64,000 bases of DNA from Qipengyuania sp. JC766 (lineage in GTDB: Bacteria; Pseudomonadota; Alphaproteobacteria; Sphingomonadales; Sphingomonadaceae). This document shows positions 18,473-28,999 of this stretch, piece by piece. The first letter of the stretch is position 1. The number at the start of each line of letters is the position of its first letter. A program made the translations under genes and the position numbers. Below the pieces are notes generated by a model. It saw only the letters and a program-made list of their open reading frames with translations. It made no database searches and was not told the DNA's origin. The stretch spans positions 1,302,001-1,366,000 of the forward strand of contig NZ_JBFEFL010000001.1 of the NCBI RefSeq assembly GCF_040717445.1, read 5' to 3'.

Positions 18473-21400
18473 TCAGTAGTCCCGGCGGTATTCGCCGACG
18501 ATGCTCTCGCGCCCGATAGAAGACACCGAAGCGAGCAGCGACAGCCAGCTCGTCACGCGGAACTCCGCCTCGGTCGCGCTGTATCCGCGACCGTCCGTAA
18601 TGATCTCCACGTAGAAGCGCCGCCCGATATTCTTGCCGAGCGCGATGCTGGTGCCCCGCCCGATCACCGGATCCGCGCTGACGATGCGGAGCCGGTCGAG
18701 CCCGACCGCCGTGCGCAGCTGGTTGATCGGGTCCATGCCGCCCCCGCCCTGCAGGCTGGCGACGGCCGCGCCCAGTTGCAGGGCGTCGGTGGCGGACAAA
18801 TTGGTGATCGACCCACCGAACAGAAGGCGTGCGAGAATCTCTTCCTGCGGGTAGCTCGGGACCGAATTGAACGCGATTTCGGGCTGCTGCGCGGTTCCGC
18901 CGATATCGACACTGAACTGCGTCCCGTCCTTCTCCGTCTCCGCCAGGATGTCGAGTCGCGGATCGATCGGGCCGCTTTCGTCGAACCGGATGACGCCCCG
19001 GGTCAGTTCGAACCGCGTGCCGGCGAAGGTATAGTCCCCGCGCACGACCTCGGCCTGGCCGCCAAGGCGCATCTCGTCAGTAGTGCCGCGCACGCGCACC
19101 GTGGCCGACCATTCGCTGTCGAGGCCCATCCCGTCCACGTCGATCCGGCTCGGCGCGTATGCGTCGATCAGGTAGCGCCATGGCGCACTGGCCGCCGCTC
19201 CGCCGCGATAATTGGCCGGGGTGTTGATCTCCGTCGTCTTGATCTGCGGCAGTTCGGCAGCTTCGGCCGCAACGCCGAGCTTCCAGCTCGCGCGGTCCAC
19301 GGTAAGGCGGCCCGCCAGCGTCCCGCCGACCCCGTTCGACACGACCCGCAGGGGTCCGGTTACGGTCGCATCCAGACCGGCCGCGTTCAGCAGCCGCGCG
19401 TTGCGCGCCGCGATCTTGATATCGAGTGACGGCCCGCGCGAGCCCAGATTGGACAGGTCCACGGTCCCGCTGCCGGTCACGCGGCCGCCATTGCTGGTCG
19501 CCCCGGAGAAGCGCGTGATGCTGAGCCGCGCGCCGGAGAACCGGCCCCGCAGCGTGCCATCTGTGATGTCCGTGCCGGACAGGCCGCTCTGCAGCCTGAG
19601 GCTGTCGCTCGAGACCGATCCGTTGATCCTCGGATTGTTGAGCGTGCCGGTGACATCCGCCGCGATGGACACGGGGCCCGTCACGTCGAAGGCTTCGATC
19701 GCTGCAAGCCGCCACAGCGCGCTGGCATTTCCGCCATACCGCAGCTGCGCGAACAGGTCGCCCTGCTGCAGTCGCGTGGGCAGATCGCCTGCCGCCGGAA
19801 GCCCCGTGATGCGGCCCTGGAGCCGCCCGCGCCGCTGGCCGTTCTCGCTGATGACCGCGCGCATATCCAACCTGCTTGCCGTGAGGTTCCCGACCAGCGC
19901 TACGTCGATCGGCTGCGAAGTCAGCACGAGGCCGGAACGGGACAAGCGATTGACCTTGACCCGCGCGGAGCCCGTGGGCGGTCCGTTGCCGCTCGACTGG
20001 TAATCCACGATACCGGACACAGTGCCGCCGAGGCCGAGGTCCGGCACGGCGAGGTCCGCCAGCGACAGCGGCATGCGCGAAATGCCGAGTTCGAGATCGG
20101 TCGCATCGCCGAAGGTGCCGGACGCAACGATCGCCCCGCCCGCGAAATTGATTTGCGTGGGCGCCAGCGCATAGCCGCCTTCGACCGGCGTCAGGACGGC
20201 CCGGCGCGGCATGGAGATATCGCGCCCGGCATAGCTGCCGCGCGCGACCAGTGCGATGCGTTCGGGCGCGAACTGGCCCTGCAGCTGGAGCGCGTACCGG
20301 CTGCCCTGTCGGCCGGCGAGATTGGCGTCAAAATTGCCCCGCCCGTCGGTCACTTCCGCTCGCGCGCTCATCTGCGCGATCGAGAAATTGCCGTATTCGA
20401 AACCGCTGGCGCGTGCGGTCCCGTTGATCGTGCTCGTTTCGCCGCGGAAGAAGCCGCGCGCGTCGATATCGGCGCTACCGATCCGGATCGGCGTCGCGCC
20501 GGGGAAGGTCGCGTTGCTGGCGGTGAGGTCGACCACGAAGCCCTGCCCGCCGTCGCGTGTCGCCAGTCCGACGGACCCGTTGAGCCCGCCGCCCCGCAGG
20601 GCGAGGCCGCCATCGACGCCGCTGTCGCCAAGGACGAGGTCGCCCATGATGGTCGTGCGCCAGACATTGAAGCGCTCGATCGCAATGCGCGTCGGTCCGT
20701 TTTCGGGTGCGACCAGTTCCAGGTTGCCGTCGAACGCGCCGAGGAGCGATTGCCCCTCGGTCTCGATCAGGAAGCCTTCGCGGCTCGGCGCGATGGCGAC
20801 GCGCACATCCCGCAGGTCCGCGGCCGGATAGGGATTGGCCAGGACCAGCACGGCGCGCGGACCGTCGTCCGCCAGAGCGGCTTCGACCGTAAAGGGACCG
20901 TATTCGGTATGGCGGCCGCGCCCGGCAATCGTGGTCCGGCTGCCGACGATCCGGCCGTTCAGGGCAAGCTGCAGCTTCGCCGCATTGACCCGGACATTAT
21001 CGAAGACGATCGGTTCCGCCCCGCCGAGCGACAGCGCACCACTGGTGCGGATATCCGGTCCGGCGACATTGGCGAGCGTCGCGTTGGTGACGCGCGGCAC
21101 GCGCGCGGCGAAATTCGCGCGCAGCGACCAAGGCACGTTCGTCCCGATGCGGAAACGGATCTTCGCATTACCGTTCACCACGCCGACATTCTGCAGGTCG
21201 AAACCCTGCAGGTTGATCGGGCCGGCTATCGCGTAGGCCCCCGCGGCGATGTCGCCGCGCAGTGCGAGCTGTGCGGACGCATCGGGGAACCGGATACGCA
21301 GGTCGTCGGACAGGACTTCCTGCCCGGTATAGACGATGGTGCCGGTCGCCGTGCCGTTGACCAGCCGCGGATCGGCATAGGCATTGCCGGTATCGATGCG

Positions 21401-22702
21401 GCCTACGCTCGCATCCAGCGGCAGGGTCCAGCGCGCACCGTCATACGTGACCGTGCCGCTCTGCACCACGTCGGTGGTCACGATCTCTCCCGCTACGAAG
21501 CGATCGAGTTCCAGCGTGTGGGCGACGGAGAGGTCGCGGAAGCTGCCGTCGATGACGGCTTCGGCGCGCGCGCCTTCCAGGCGCAGATCCGGCCCGAGCA
21601 GGCCTGCATCGAGCAATTGCGCATCGATCGTGAAATTGTCGGCGCTGTTGTCTGCAAGATCGAGAACGCCCGAGCCCACTGCGCGCAGGGCATCGGTGCC
21701 GATGGCCAAGCCGCCATCGAGAATGCTGTCCTCCAGCGTTCCGACCGCGCCGATGGAAACCTGTTCTCCCAGCGCGTCCGCCGCCAGACCTTCGACGAAA
21801 TCGTCCGGGGCGACCTGCCCCGAAATGCGGTAGAGACCTTCGCGGTGGGTCAGGCGACCGGCCGCGAGCCGCTCCTCGCCGCGACGGGCCAGGAAATACC
21901 CGTTCCAGGCCGACCAGCTGCCATCGCCGCGGATCGTGGCGCGATAATCGTCGTCGAGCCCCGCAAGGCCCGTCAGCACGCCGTCGGCCGGTGCGAAATA
22001 ATCGAGCGCGAGGTCGAACGTGTCATCGTCGGGCACGGATTCGAAGTCGAACACGTACCGGTCGCTCTGGCCGAATTCGCCGCTGCTCTGGAGCATCGCC
22101 CGGCCGTCGCGAATGTCGGCCTTTGCGATCAGGTCGGCGCGGTGCGCTTCGTCATCGATGACGCCTGCGGCAATCGTGAAATTGTCGAGTTCGAACCGGT
22201 CCACGCGAATGTCGAAGTCCGGCAGGATCGGCGCGTCGGGATCGCCCGGAAGGAGCTGGGGCGTGCGCGACAGAACGCCGTCATAGGCGACCAGCTTGCG
22301 CACGTCCAGACCGCTGGTCAGCCAGCTGAGCGGGCGCCAGTCGAGTTCCGCGCGCGGAATGGTCAGGAACCGTCCCTCCGGATCGGACAGGATCACGTCG
22401 TAGAGTTCGGCCTGGCCGTAGATGCTGCCTTCGATCCGGCCGATTTCCACACGCAGGCCGGAGGCGGGCGCGACCTTGGCAATCTCGTCCGCGATGAAAC
22501 GCTTCCCGATCGGGGAATTCAGCACCACCAGGGCAATCGCCACGATGGCGACGAGGCCCAGGAGCAGGAAAACCAGCCAGCGCAGCGCCCGGACCGGCAA
22601 AGGCCGCTTGCGGCGCGCGGAAGCGGGCGCGGTATCTTCCGCTACCGTGTCCATCGGCTCGTTCGAATTCTCGCCCGCGGTGTCGATTGTCGTGTCCGCC
22701 AT
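18473..22702 (-). CDS. tamB: Translocation and assembly module protein TamB
   Basis: Large 1409-residue inner-membrane-anchored periplasmic protein that works with TamA in outer-membrane assembly or phospholipid transport. The N-terminus is a cytoplasmic Arg-rich stretch followed by one TM helix at about 36-58 (WLVFLLLGLVAIVAIALVVLN). Long repetitive beta-rich AsmA-like repeats follow. The C-terminal TamB (DUF490) domain holds the segments RVRGTTDEMRLGGQAEVVRGDYTF (shortened: GGQAEVVRGDYTF) and ends with a terminal aromatic, EYRRDY. It overlaps tamA by one base, the typical tamA-tamB pair. The first 30 residues are rich in acidic and Thr residues. Confidence 0.95.
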   Translation of the reverse strand: MADTTIDTAGENSNEPMDTVAEDTAPASARRKRPLPVRALRWLVFLLLGLVAIVAIALVVLNSPIGKRFIADEIAKVAPASGLRVEIGRIEGSIYGQAELYDVILSDPEGRFLTIPRAELDWRPLSWLTSGLDVRKLVAYDGVLSRTPQLLPGDPDAPILPDFDIRVDRFELDNFTIAAGVIDDEAHRADLIAKADIRDGRAMLQSSGEFGQSDRYVFDFESVPDDDTFDLALDYFAPADGVLTGLAGLDDDYRATIRGDGSWSAWNGYFLARRGEERLAAGRLTHREGLYRISGQVAPDDFVEGLAADALGEQVSIGAVGTLEDSILDGGLAIGTDALRAVGSGVLDLADNSADNFTIDAQLLDAGLLGPDLRLEGARAEAVIDGSFRDLSVAHTLELDRFVAGEIVTTDVVQSGTVTYDGARWTLPLDASVGRIDTGNAYADPRLVNGTATGTIVYTGQEVLSDDLRIRFPDASAQLALRGDIAAGAYAIAGPINLQGFDLQNVGVVNGNAKIRFRIGTNVPWSLRANFAARVPRVTNATLANVAGPDIRTSGALSLGGAEPIVFDNVRVNAAKLQLALNGRIVGSRTTIAGRGRHTEYGPFTVEAALADDGPRAVLVLANPYPAADLRDVRVAIAPSREGFLIETEGQSLLGAFDGNLELVAPENGPTRIAIERFNVWRTTIMGDLVLGDSGVDGGLALRGGGLNGSVGLATRDGGQGFVVDLTASNATFPGATPIRIGSADIDARGFFRGETSTINGTARASGFEYGNFSIAQMSARAEVTDGRGNFDANLAGRQGSRYALQLQGQFAPERIALVARGSYAGRDISMPRRAVLTPVEGGYALAPTQINFAGGAIVASGTFGDATDLELGISRMPLSLADLAVPDLGLGGTVSGIVDYQSSGNGPPTGSARVKVNRLSRSGLVLTSQPIDVALVGNLTASRLDMRAVISENGQRRGRLQGRITGLPAAGDLPTRLQQGDLFAQLRYGGNASALWRLAAIEAFDVTGPVSIAADVTGTLNNPRINGSVSSDSLRLQSGLSGTDITDGTLRGRFSGARLSITRFSGATSNGGRVTGSGTVDLSNLGSRGPSLDIKIAARNARLLNAAGLDATVTGPLRVVSNGVGGTLAGRLTVDRASWKLGVAAEAAELPQIKTTEINTPANYRGGAAASAPWRYLIDAYAPSRIDVDGMGLDSEWSATVRVRGTTDEMRLGGQAEVVRGDYTFAGTRFELTRGVIRFDESGPIDPRLDILAETEKDGTQFSVDIGGTAQQPEIAFNSVPSYPQEEILARLLFGGSITNLSATDALQLGAAVASLQGGGGMDPINQLRTAVGLDRLRIVSADPVIGRGTSIALGKNIGRRFYVEIITDGRGYSATEAEFRVTSWLSLLASVSSIGRESIVGEYRRDY

Positions 22703-24927
22703 CAGAAAGCCTGCCCCAGCGAGACGTAAACACCGACAGGCGCGTCATCCGGTCCCGGATTGAGCGGGACGCCGACATCGAGGCGCAGTGGCCCGAAGCC
22801 GGTTGCGTAACGCACGCCCACCCCGGCCCCGATGCGGACTGTCTCGAGATCCGGGAAGATCGCGTCGCTGACCGATCCGGCATCGACGAAGGGCACGACC
22901 GAAACCGCGCCGTCCAGGAACCCGGTGCGGATGCGCGCTTCCGCCGCGACTTCCACGACCGACCGGCCCCCGCTCGGCTCGCCCAGCGTGTCGACCGGGC
23001 CGATCCGCTGGAACCCGTAACCGCGCACCGATCCGCCACCGCCGGCATAGAAGCGCCGCGACGGGGCGATGTTTTCCAGATCGGTGCCCGGAATGGTGCC
23101 GAAGCGGACCCGGCCCGCCGCAATCACGCCGTCGCTGACGGACTGGTAGTAGCTCGCGTCGATCTGCGTCTTTACGTAGAAGCTCTGTTCGCCGTTGTTG
23201 ATCGACAGTTCGGGCGAAACGCGCCCGCCCAGCCGGAAGCCCTCGGTCGGGTCGAGCAGGTTGTCGCTCGCATCGATGAGGGCGCTCGCCGGCAGCGCGG
23301 CGATGAAATAGGTTTCGCGCGGCGGCTCGACACCGGCCACGGCAGGCGGGCTTTCGCGCGTAGCGATACCCTGGATGCCGAGGCTCCAGCTCAGGGGCTT
23401 CTGGAACAGGAGCGTGGAGGTTTTCTCGTACTGCGCGGTGACGCCCGCCGTACTCGCATCGAAAGCGTTGCTGTCCAGCGTGCTGGCAAAGGCGTCCAAC
23501 GTCAGGACACGGTCGCGCCCGCCGAAATTGTTCTTCCGGAACGTGACGCCCGCCAGCTGTTCCTTGGTCCCGAGGATGCCGCGGACGCGCAGTGCACCTT
23601 CGGGCGGGAAGAGGTTGCGATGCTCCCAGCTTCCCTGGATGCGGATGCCTTCCTCGCTGCCGTAGCCCAGCGCAAAGGCCAGCGTGCGCAGCGGCGCTTC
23701 GGTCAGCTCCACGTCCATCTCGACGACGCCGGGCTCCCCGTTCTGCGGCGGGGTCACTTCGCGCGGCGTGATGACCACGGACGATACGAGGCCAGTGGCC
23801 GTGATCGCCCGGCGTAGGTCAAGCTGCAGGCTGCGCTGGTAGGTTTCGCCCGGCTCGAAGCGGGCAATGGAAGCAAGGTGGCTTCCAGACAGGAAGTCCT
23901 CGTTCCGGCTGGTGACGCCGCCGAAGACGTACTTGCCCTTCGGATCGACCAGCATCGTCAGGTCGCCGGTCAGGTCGGCATGGTCGATCAGCAGTTCGGG
24001 CGCGGTGATCTCCGCGAATGCGTAACCCGTCTCGCCCAGCGCGAGGTCGAGGTCGGCCTGTTCCTCGACGATCTCGTAGCTGTTGAGGAAGTCGCCCGAT
24101 TCAATCTCGAAGACGGAACGCAGGAAATCGGCGTCGGGCGCCGTGGCGAGCCGGCCAAGGTCGATCGTTCCGTAGCTGTAGCGTTCGCCCGGCAGGATAT
24201 CGAACCGCACGCCCGCATCGGGATCCGCCTCGCCCTCGCCCGGCGCGATGCCGCCCACGATGCGGCGGACCGTGCCGTCGTAGTACCCGTACACGCGCAG
24301 CAGTTCGCGCAGCAATTCCTCGTCCGCGCGCGCGCGCGCGGCCAGCAGGGCGAGACTGTCGCTGTCGCCCAGTTCCTCGACGGTCGAGAGGGAAATGTAA
24401 TCTTCCAGGAACTCGTCGCGGTTCGGGAAGAGCGCCGTATCGGTCGGGAAGGCGACGGCAATCTGCTCGTCCACCTGCTCGACATCGCCGATCTCCGGTT
24501 CGATCTCGACCGGCAAGTCGTTCTCGGCGAACTGGATGTCGGGGTCCGGATCGAGCGGTTGCAGCTCGGGAATGTCCAGATCGTCCGGCCAGTCGACCGT
24601 CAGTTCCGGAAGGTCCGCGAGAGGAGCGGTCGCTTCGATCGCGTCCAGCTCCGCCTGGCCGTCAACCGGTTCCAGCGGCTCGATCGCCTCGAACTCGTCG
24701 GGTACCTCGGTTTCCTCGGCCCAGGCCTCGGGGTTCTCGACCGCCGAATCGGGGATGAGGTCTTCGAGGCTGGGCGGCGGCGACTGGTCCTGTGCCCATG
24801 CAGGCTGGTGGACCAGCGCCATCGCCAGCGCTGCACCGGTCAGGCAGGTGCGCGCAAGGCGCCTATTTGCGGAAGGACGCGGGATCGCCTGCGACGACTT
24901 TCGAGCGGGTCCCGTCGGCCGATCCAC
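22702..24927 (-). CDS. tamA: BamA/TamA-family outer-membrane assembly protein with acidic N-terminal extension
   Basis: Omp85-family barrel, partner of TamB. The start is uncertain: GTG 24927 gives 741 residues and a plausible signal peptide ([23 protein letters not shown]), but overlaps bpt by 65 bases; the next ATG at 24822 would cut into that signal. After cleavage comes an unusual stretch of about 115 residues rich in Asp, Glu and Pro (about 47-165). POTRA-type domains ([15 protein letters not shown]) follow, then the C-terminal Omp85 barrel with the family motif [16 protein letters not shown] and a final Phe. TamA of E. coli has no such acidic stretch. Confidence 0.88.
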   Translation of the reverse strand: MDRPTGPARKSSQAIPRPSANRRLARTCLTGAALAMALVHQPAWAQDQSPPPSLEDLIPDSAVENPEAWAEETEVPDEFEAIEPLEPVDGQAELDAIEATAPLADLPELTVDWPDDLDIPELQPLDPDPDIQFAENDLPVEIEPEIGDVEQVDEQIAVAFPTDTALFPNRDEFLEDYISLSTVEELGDSDSLALLAARARADEELLRELLRVYGYYDGTVRRIVGGIAPGEGEADPDAGVRFDILPGERYSYGTIDLGRLATAPDADFLRSVFEIESGDFLNSYEIVEEQADLDLALGETGYAFAEITAPELLIDHADLTGDLTMLVDPKGKYVFGGVTSRNEDFLSGSHLASIARFEPGETYQRSLQLDLRRAITATGLVSSVVITPREVTPPQNGEPGVVEMDVELTEAPLRTLAFALGYGSEEGIRIQGSWEHRNLFPPEGALRVRGILGTKEQLAGVTFRKNNFGGRDRVLTLDAFASTLDSNAFDASTAGVTAQYEKTSTLLFQKPLSWSLGIQGIATRESPPAVAGVEPPRETYFIAALPASALIDASDNLLDPTEGFRLGGRVSPELSINNGEQSFYVKTQIDASYYQSVSDGVIAAGRVRFGTIPGTDLENIAPSRRFYAGGGGSVRGYGFQRIGPVDTLGEPSGGRSVVEVAAEARIRTGFLDGAVSVVPFVDAGSVSDAIFPDLETVRIGAGVGVRYATGFGPLRLDVGVPLNPGPDDAPVGVYVSLGQAF

Positions 24928-25681
24928 GAAGCAGCCGCCGGTGTTCCTCGTCGGACACCCGCTCCCATCCGCTGCGGGAAAGCCGCTCCATCGGGCGGAA
25001 CTTGACCTTGTACTGCATCCGGTCGGAGCCTTCGACCCAGTAGCCGAGATAGACGTAGGGCAGACCATCGGCGGCCGCCCGCCGGATGTGATCCAAGATG
25101 ATATAGTTACCAAGACCCGACCTACTCTCATGATCCGGGTCGAAGAAGCTGTAGATCATCGACAACCCGTCAACCTGTCTATCGGTCAGGCAGGCGCCCA
25201 CGAGGCGGCCCTGCTGCAACCCATCGGCAGGCTCCCTGTATTCAATCACATAGCTGGATACAGGCGTGTGTTCCACCATATCCGCATAATCCATTTCGTC
25301 CATGGTGCTCATGCCGCCTTCCGGGTGGCGGGCGGACAGGTACCTGCACAGCAGGTCGAACTGTTCCTCCGTAGCCCAGGGGCGGCATTCCGTCGCGACG
25401 AGATCGGAATTGGCGCGCAAGGAGCGCCGCTGCGATTTACTGGGGCTGAATTCGTCCGCGACCACGCGGACCGAAACGCAGGCATGGCATCCGGCGCAGC
25501 TGGGCCGGTAGGCGACTGTCTGGCTCCGCCGGAAGCCGATCCGCCCCAGCGCCTCGTTCAGTTGCTCCGCGTCCGGCCCCTTGAGCTCGGTGAACACCTT
25601 TCGCTCCGTCCGGCCCGGAAGATACGGGCACGGCGAGGGCGTGGTGACGAAAAAGCGCGGGAAACGAACTGGGGCCGACAC
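24863..25681 (-). CDS. bpt: Aminoacyl-tRNA-protein transferase (Bpt/Ate family)
   Basis: Attaches Leu or Arg to N-terminal acidic residues, making N-degrons. The GTG at 25681 gives 272 residues starting (M)[23 protein letters not shown], the usual family start; ATG 25720 is an alternative. The N-terminal Cys-rich motifs [15 protein letters not shown] and [15 protein letters not shown] and the C-terminal [12 protein letters not shown] and [20 protein letters not shown] are typical. In bacteria of this group the enzyme is usually assigned as Bpt (leucyl transfer to Asp/Glu), but Arg transfer cannot be excluded from sequence. Its end overlaps the tamA start region. Confidence 0.92.
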   Translation of the reverse strand: MSAPVRFPRFFVTTPSPCPYLPGRTERKVFTELKGPDAEQLNEALGRIGFRRSQTVAYRPSCAGCHACVSVRVVADEFSPSKSQRRSLRANSDLVATECRPWATEEQFDLLCRYLSARHPEGGMSTMDEMDYADMVEHTPVSSYVIEYREPADGLQQGRLVGACLTDRQVDGLSMIYSFFDPDHESRSGLGNYIILDHIRRAAADGLPYVYLGYWVEGSDRMQYKVKFRPMERLSRSGWERVSDEEHRRLLRGSADGTRSKVVAGDPASFRK

Positions 25682-25833
25682 GGGGTTTGGCTGGTCCTCT
25701 CTTGCGGGCAAGACTCGCATACGAAACGAATTGCGTCGCACTATGCCTTCGCGAGGCGGCCGGTTAAAGCCCCTTAACCATAGGCTTTGCTTTCAGATGG
25801 TTACTTTGCACAGCTGAAGCGTCCGCCCGTCCG

Positions 25834-27063
25834 TCAGGCGAGTTCCACCGTGCTCACCGAATAGCCTGCATTGCGCAGCGCCGCGACCAGCGCGTCCAGC
25901 TGCTGGCGGTCGCGCGCCTCGCATTCGATGTCGGTGATCAGCCCCTTGGCCGGGAGCGTGGTGAAGATGCGCTGGTGGTAGATCTCGATGATGTTGACCG
26001 AATGCGCCTCGAATTCCTTCATCACGCGGTACAGCGCGCCGGGCTGGTCCTTCAGCTTGATGCGGAGCCGCGCCAGTCGGCCCGACCGGGCAAGGTCGCG
26101 CAACAGGACGTTCGCCAGCAGGCGGGTATCGATATTGCCGCCGCACAGCACGAGCCCGATAGTCTTGCCCGCGAAGCGTTCCGGATTGGCGAGCACGGCC
26201 GCAAGGCCCGCGGCTCCTGCCCCCTCGACCACGGTCTTCTCGATCTGGAGCAGCAGGGAAACCGCCTTTTCCAGCGCATCCTCGCCCACCAGCAGGATGT
26301 CGTCCACGCGCTCCCTGATGATGGCGGAGGTGAACTTGCCCGGCTCCTTGACCGCGATGCCTTCGGCCAGCGTATCCCCGCCGCAGGGCAGGTTCGTGCC
26401 TTCGATGCGCGATTTCATGGACGGAAACAGCTCCGCCTCCACGCCGATCACGTCCATCTCCGGGCGCAAGGCGCGCGCCACGGTCGACATGCCCGAGATG
26501 AGCCCGCCCCCGCCGATCGGGGTCACGAAGCAATCGATCCCGGGCGCCTCCTCGAGCATTTCGAGCGCGACCGTGCCGGCGCCGGCCGCAACGTCGGGAT
26601 CGTCGAAGGGATGGACGAAGGTGAGGCCGCGCTCCTTTTCCAGCTTGCAGGCATGGGCGTAGGCCTCGTCGAAGGTTTCCCCCTCCAGCACGACCTTGCC
26701 GCCCACGCTTTCGGTCTGCATCACCTTCACGACCGGGGTCGTTCGGGGCATCACGATCGTGACCGGAACACCCAGCCGCGTGCCGTGATAGCTGAGCCCT
26801 TGCGAATGGTTGCCCGCCGATGCCGCGATAACGCCGCGAGCGCGCTTCTCTTCCGACATCTGCAGCAGCGCGTTGAGAGCGCCCCGCTCCTTGTAGGCGG
26901 CAGTGAACTGCAGGTTCTCGAACTTGAGCCAGATTTCCGCGCCGGCAATCTCGCTCAGCGTGCGGCTGAGCATGGTCGGCGTCTTCTGCACTGCCCCCGC
27001 AATGCGATCGGCAGCCGCGCGCACGTGATCGAGAGTGAGCTGTTCCAGCGGATTGTCTGTCAT
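25834..27063 (-). CDS. ilvA: Threonine ammonia-lyase with C-terminal ACT domain
   Basis: PLP enzyme that makes 2-oxobutanoate from threonine, the entry to isoleucine synthesis. 409 residues. The PLP lysine is Lys58 in FTAAYKERGALN; this loop usually reads FTGSFKERGA, so the variant is mild. The glycine loop PIGGGGLISG and SAGNHSQG are present. A single ACT domain (RIKLKDQPGALYRVMKEFEAH) occupies about 325-409, the size and layout of the short ilvA/TdcB-like form with one regulatory domain. Divergent from the amidohydrolase across 191 bases. Confidence 0.93.
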   Translation of the reverse strand: MTDNPLEQLTLDHVRAAADRIAGAVQKTPTMLSRTLSEIAGAEIWLKFENLQFTAAYKERGALNALLQMSEEKRARGVIAASAGNHSQGLSYHGTRLGVPVTIVMPRTTPVVKVMQTESVGGKVVLEGETFDEAYAHACKLEKERGLTFVHPFDDPDVAAGAGTVALEMLEEAPGIDCFVTPIGGGGLISGMSTVARALRPEMDVIGVEAELFPSMKSRIEGTNLPCGGDTLAEGIAVKEPGKFTSAIIRERVDDILLVGEDALEKAVSLLLQIEKTVVEGAGAAGLAAVLANPERFAGKTIGLVLCGGNIDTRLLANVLLRDLARSGRLARLRIKLKDQPGALYRVMKEFEAHSVNIIEIYHQRIFTTLPAKGLITDIECEARDRQQLDALVAALRNAGYSVSTVELA

Positions 27064-27254
27064 GCGACGCGCGTAAGCGAATTATGTCTCAGTGCAAGGC
27101 CCGCAAGGCGCGCGCATCCGAAGCGGTCCGAAAAGGGATAGCGTCGGGGTCCGGCAAACCGATTGAAAAGCCGGAGTTGTGTGCGCCGGTCCGGCACCAT
27201 AAGAATGTCAGCCGACCATACCGACCGGTATTTCCCTTCTTCGAGGCAGACGCA

Positions 27255-28931
27255 ATGAAACGCACACTGGCCATCCTTTCCGCGGTTGCGGCCACCGCCC
27301 TGTCCGTTCCGGCGCTCGCCGACACGCTCGTGCGCAACATTCAGGGCATCACGATCGACGAGGACGGCGAAGTGCAACGCTTCGTAGCCCTGCTGATCGA
27401 CGGTGACGGCCGCGTGAGGGAAACGATCGCCAGCACGCGCGACGTACCAAAGGACGCGGAAGTCGTCATCGACGGCAAGGGCCGCACGCTCCTTCCGGGC
27501 ATGATCGACAGCCATGTCCATGTAATGGGGATCGGCCTCGGGGCGCTGACGCTCGACCTGTCCCAGACCAATTCGCTTGCCGAAGCGCAGCAGGCGATCG
27601 CCGCCTACGCCGCGCAATATCCGGACCGGGCATGGATCATCGGCCGTGGCTGGAACCAGGAACGGTGGGGTCTGGGACGTTTCCCGACGGCGGAGGAACT
27701 GGACGCGGCAGTCGCCGACAGACCGGTCTATCTCGAGCGCGTGGACGGCCACGCCAGCTGGGCGAACACGGAGGCGATGCGCCGCGCCGGGATCACGGCG
27801 GAAACGCAGTCGCCCTCCGGCGGACGGATAGAGACACTGCCCGGCACGCGCGCGCCGTCGGGCATCTTCGTGGATGCCGCAGCCGCGCTGGTGCAGGAAT
27901 ACGTCCCCGCCCCCCTCGCCTCGGATCGCGACGTGGCGCTCGCACGGGCGCAGGAAATCCTGCTGGCGCAGGGCGTGACCGCAGTCGCGGACATGGGATC
28001 GACGATCGAGGACTGGCAGAGCTTCCGCAGGGCGGGCGATGCCGGCTGGCTGCGGATGCGGATCATGTCCTACGCCGCCGGGACCGACAACATGGCCCTG
28101 ATCGGGGGTCCCGGCCCTTCGCAGTGGCTCTATGGGGACCGCCTGCGTCTTAACGGAGTGAAGCTCTATCTCGACGGCGCGCTGGGGTCGCGCGGAGCAT
28201 GGCTCAAGCAGCCCTACGCGGACGATCCCGGAAATCGCGGCCTTCCGCTGGAAACCCCGACGGATCTGCGGAACCTCATGAGCCGCGCGGCCTTCGACAA
28301 TTTCCAGCTCGCCATCCACGCTATCGGCGATGCCGCCAATGCGGAGGTCCTGACCGCGATCGAGGAAATGGCACCCACCTACGAAGGGGACAGGCGCTGG
28401 CGCATCGAACATGCGCAGATCGTCGATGTCGCGGACATTCGGCGATTCGGGGAGCATGGGATCATCGCCTCGATGCAGCCGGTGCATCAGACCTCCGACC
28501 GCGAAATGGCGGAAGCACGGCTCGATCCGCCGCGTCTCGAAGGCGCCTATGCCTGGCAGTCGATCCGCGATGCGGGGACCAGGCTCGCCTTCGGATCGGA
28601 CGCGCCTGTCGAATCGGCCGATCCCTTCGCGGGTTTTGCTGCCGCCATTTCCCGGACCGACAGCAATGGCCAGCCCTTCGGCGGATGGTACCCGGACGAA
28701 CGTGTCGCCCGCTCGACCGCCCTGGCGGCCTTTACCTCCAACGGCGCCTATGCCGGATTCGCGGAAGGGCGCTTCGGGCGCCTGTTGCCGGGTGAGTGGG
28801 CCGACTTCATCATCGTCGACCGAGATCCGATGCTTGCAGGCGTCTCGGAGCTTCGGGACACCCGCGTCCTGCAGACCTGGGTTGCCGGCATCCGCGTTTT
28901 CCGCGCGGAAAACGGCCAGACGGGCCGCTGA
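27255..28931 (+). CDS. Exported YtcJ-like metal-dependent amidohydrolase
   Basis: 558 residues from the ATG at 27255, which opens a signal peptide (KRTLAILSAVAATALSVPALA). The amidohydrolase HxH motif MIDSHVHVMG comes first, then the AHxD-type AIHAIGDAAN segment, IEHAQIV and the metal-site SDAPVES. The layout matches the YtcJ/NfdA-like (amidohydrolase 3) family, whose substrates are N-substituted formamides or unknown. Export to the periplasm is unusual for YtcJ itself but common for sphingomonad homologues. The substrate is not deducible. Confidence 0.9.
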   Translation: MKRTLAILSAVAATALSVPALADTLVRNIQGITIDEDGEVQRFVALLIDGDGRVRETIASTRDVPKDAEVVIDGKGRTLLPGMIDSHVHVMGIGLGALTLDLSQTNSLAEAQQAIAAYAAQYPDRAWIIGRGWNQERWGLGRFPTAEELDAAVADRPVYLERVDGHASWANTEAMRRAGITAETQSPSGGRIETLPGTRAPSGIFVDAAAALVQEYVPAPLASDRDVALARAQEILLAQGVTAVADMGSTIEDWQSFRRAGDAGWLRMRIMSYAAGTDNMALIGGPGPSQWLYGDRLRLNGVKLYLDGALGSRGAWLKQPYADDPGNRGLPLETPTDLRNLMSRAAFDNFQLAIHAIGDAANAEVLTAIEEMAPTYEGDRRWRIEHAQIVDVADIRRFGEHGIIASMQPVHQTSDREMAEARLDPPRLEGAYAWQSIRDAGTRLAFGSDAPVESADPFAGFAAAISRTDSNGQPFGGWYPDERVARSTALAAFTSNGAYAGFAEGRFGRLLPGEWADFIIVDRDPMLAGVSELRDTRVLQTWVAGIRVFRAENGQTGR

Positions 28932-28932
28932 A

Positions 28933-28956
28933 CGTGGCTTTTGTGCCACGCCTTTT
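28933..28956 (+). terminator. Weak hairpin after the amidohydrolase gene
   Basis: CGTGGC / GCCACG (28933-28938 and 28945-28950) with a 6-base loop starts two bases after the stop codon and is followed by CCTTTT. The stem is short and the T-run poor, so termination may be inefficient. Confidence 0.4.
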
Positions 28957-28973
28957 GCCGATGATTTTCCTTG

Positions 28974-28999
28974 GGAACATTCACGGATTTGAAACGCTT
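28974..28999 (+). promoter_or_regulatory. EcfG-like (general stress) promoter candidate for the small exported protein
   Basis: GGAAC at 28974-28978 and CGCTT at 28995-28999 are separated by 16 bases. The alphaproteobacterial EcfG consensus is GGAAC-N16/17-CGTT, so the -35 is exact and the -10 is off by one inserted base. It lies 156 bases before the ATG at 29155; a perfect palindrome CCCCCTAGGGGG lies between them at 29105-29116. Assignment is tentative. Confidence 0.3.

Noticed and set aside
20153-22729. Long plus-strand frame antisense to tamB, and similar frames at 5325-6983 and 27060-28949 (minus)
   Set aside because: GC-rich coding sequence without stops in a shadow frame; the proteins are Arg/Ala-rich with no domain, and the true genes lie on the other strand.
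25682-25833. Possible regulatory RNA between bpt and ilvA
   Set aside because: No stable paired elements, riboswitch motif or terminator were found; it is simply a short promoter region.
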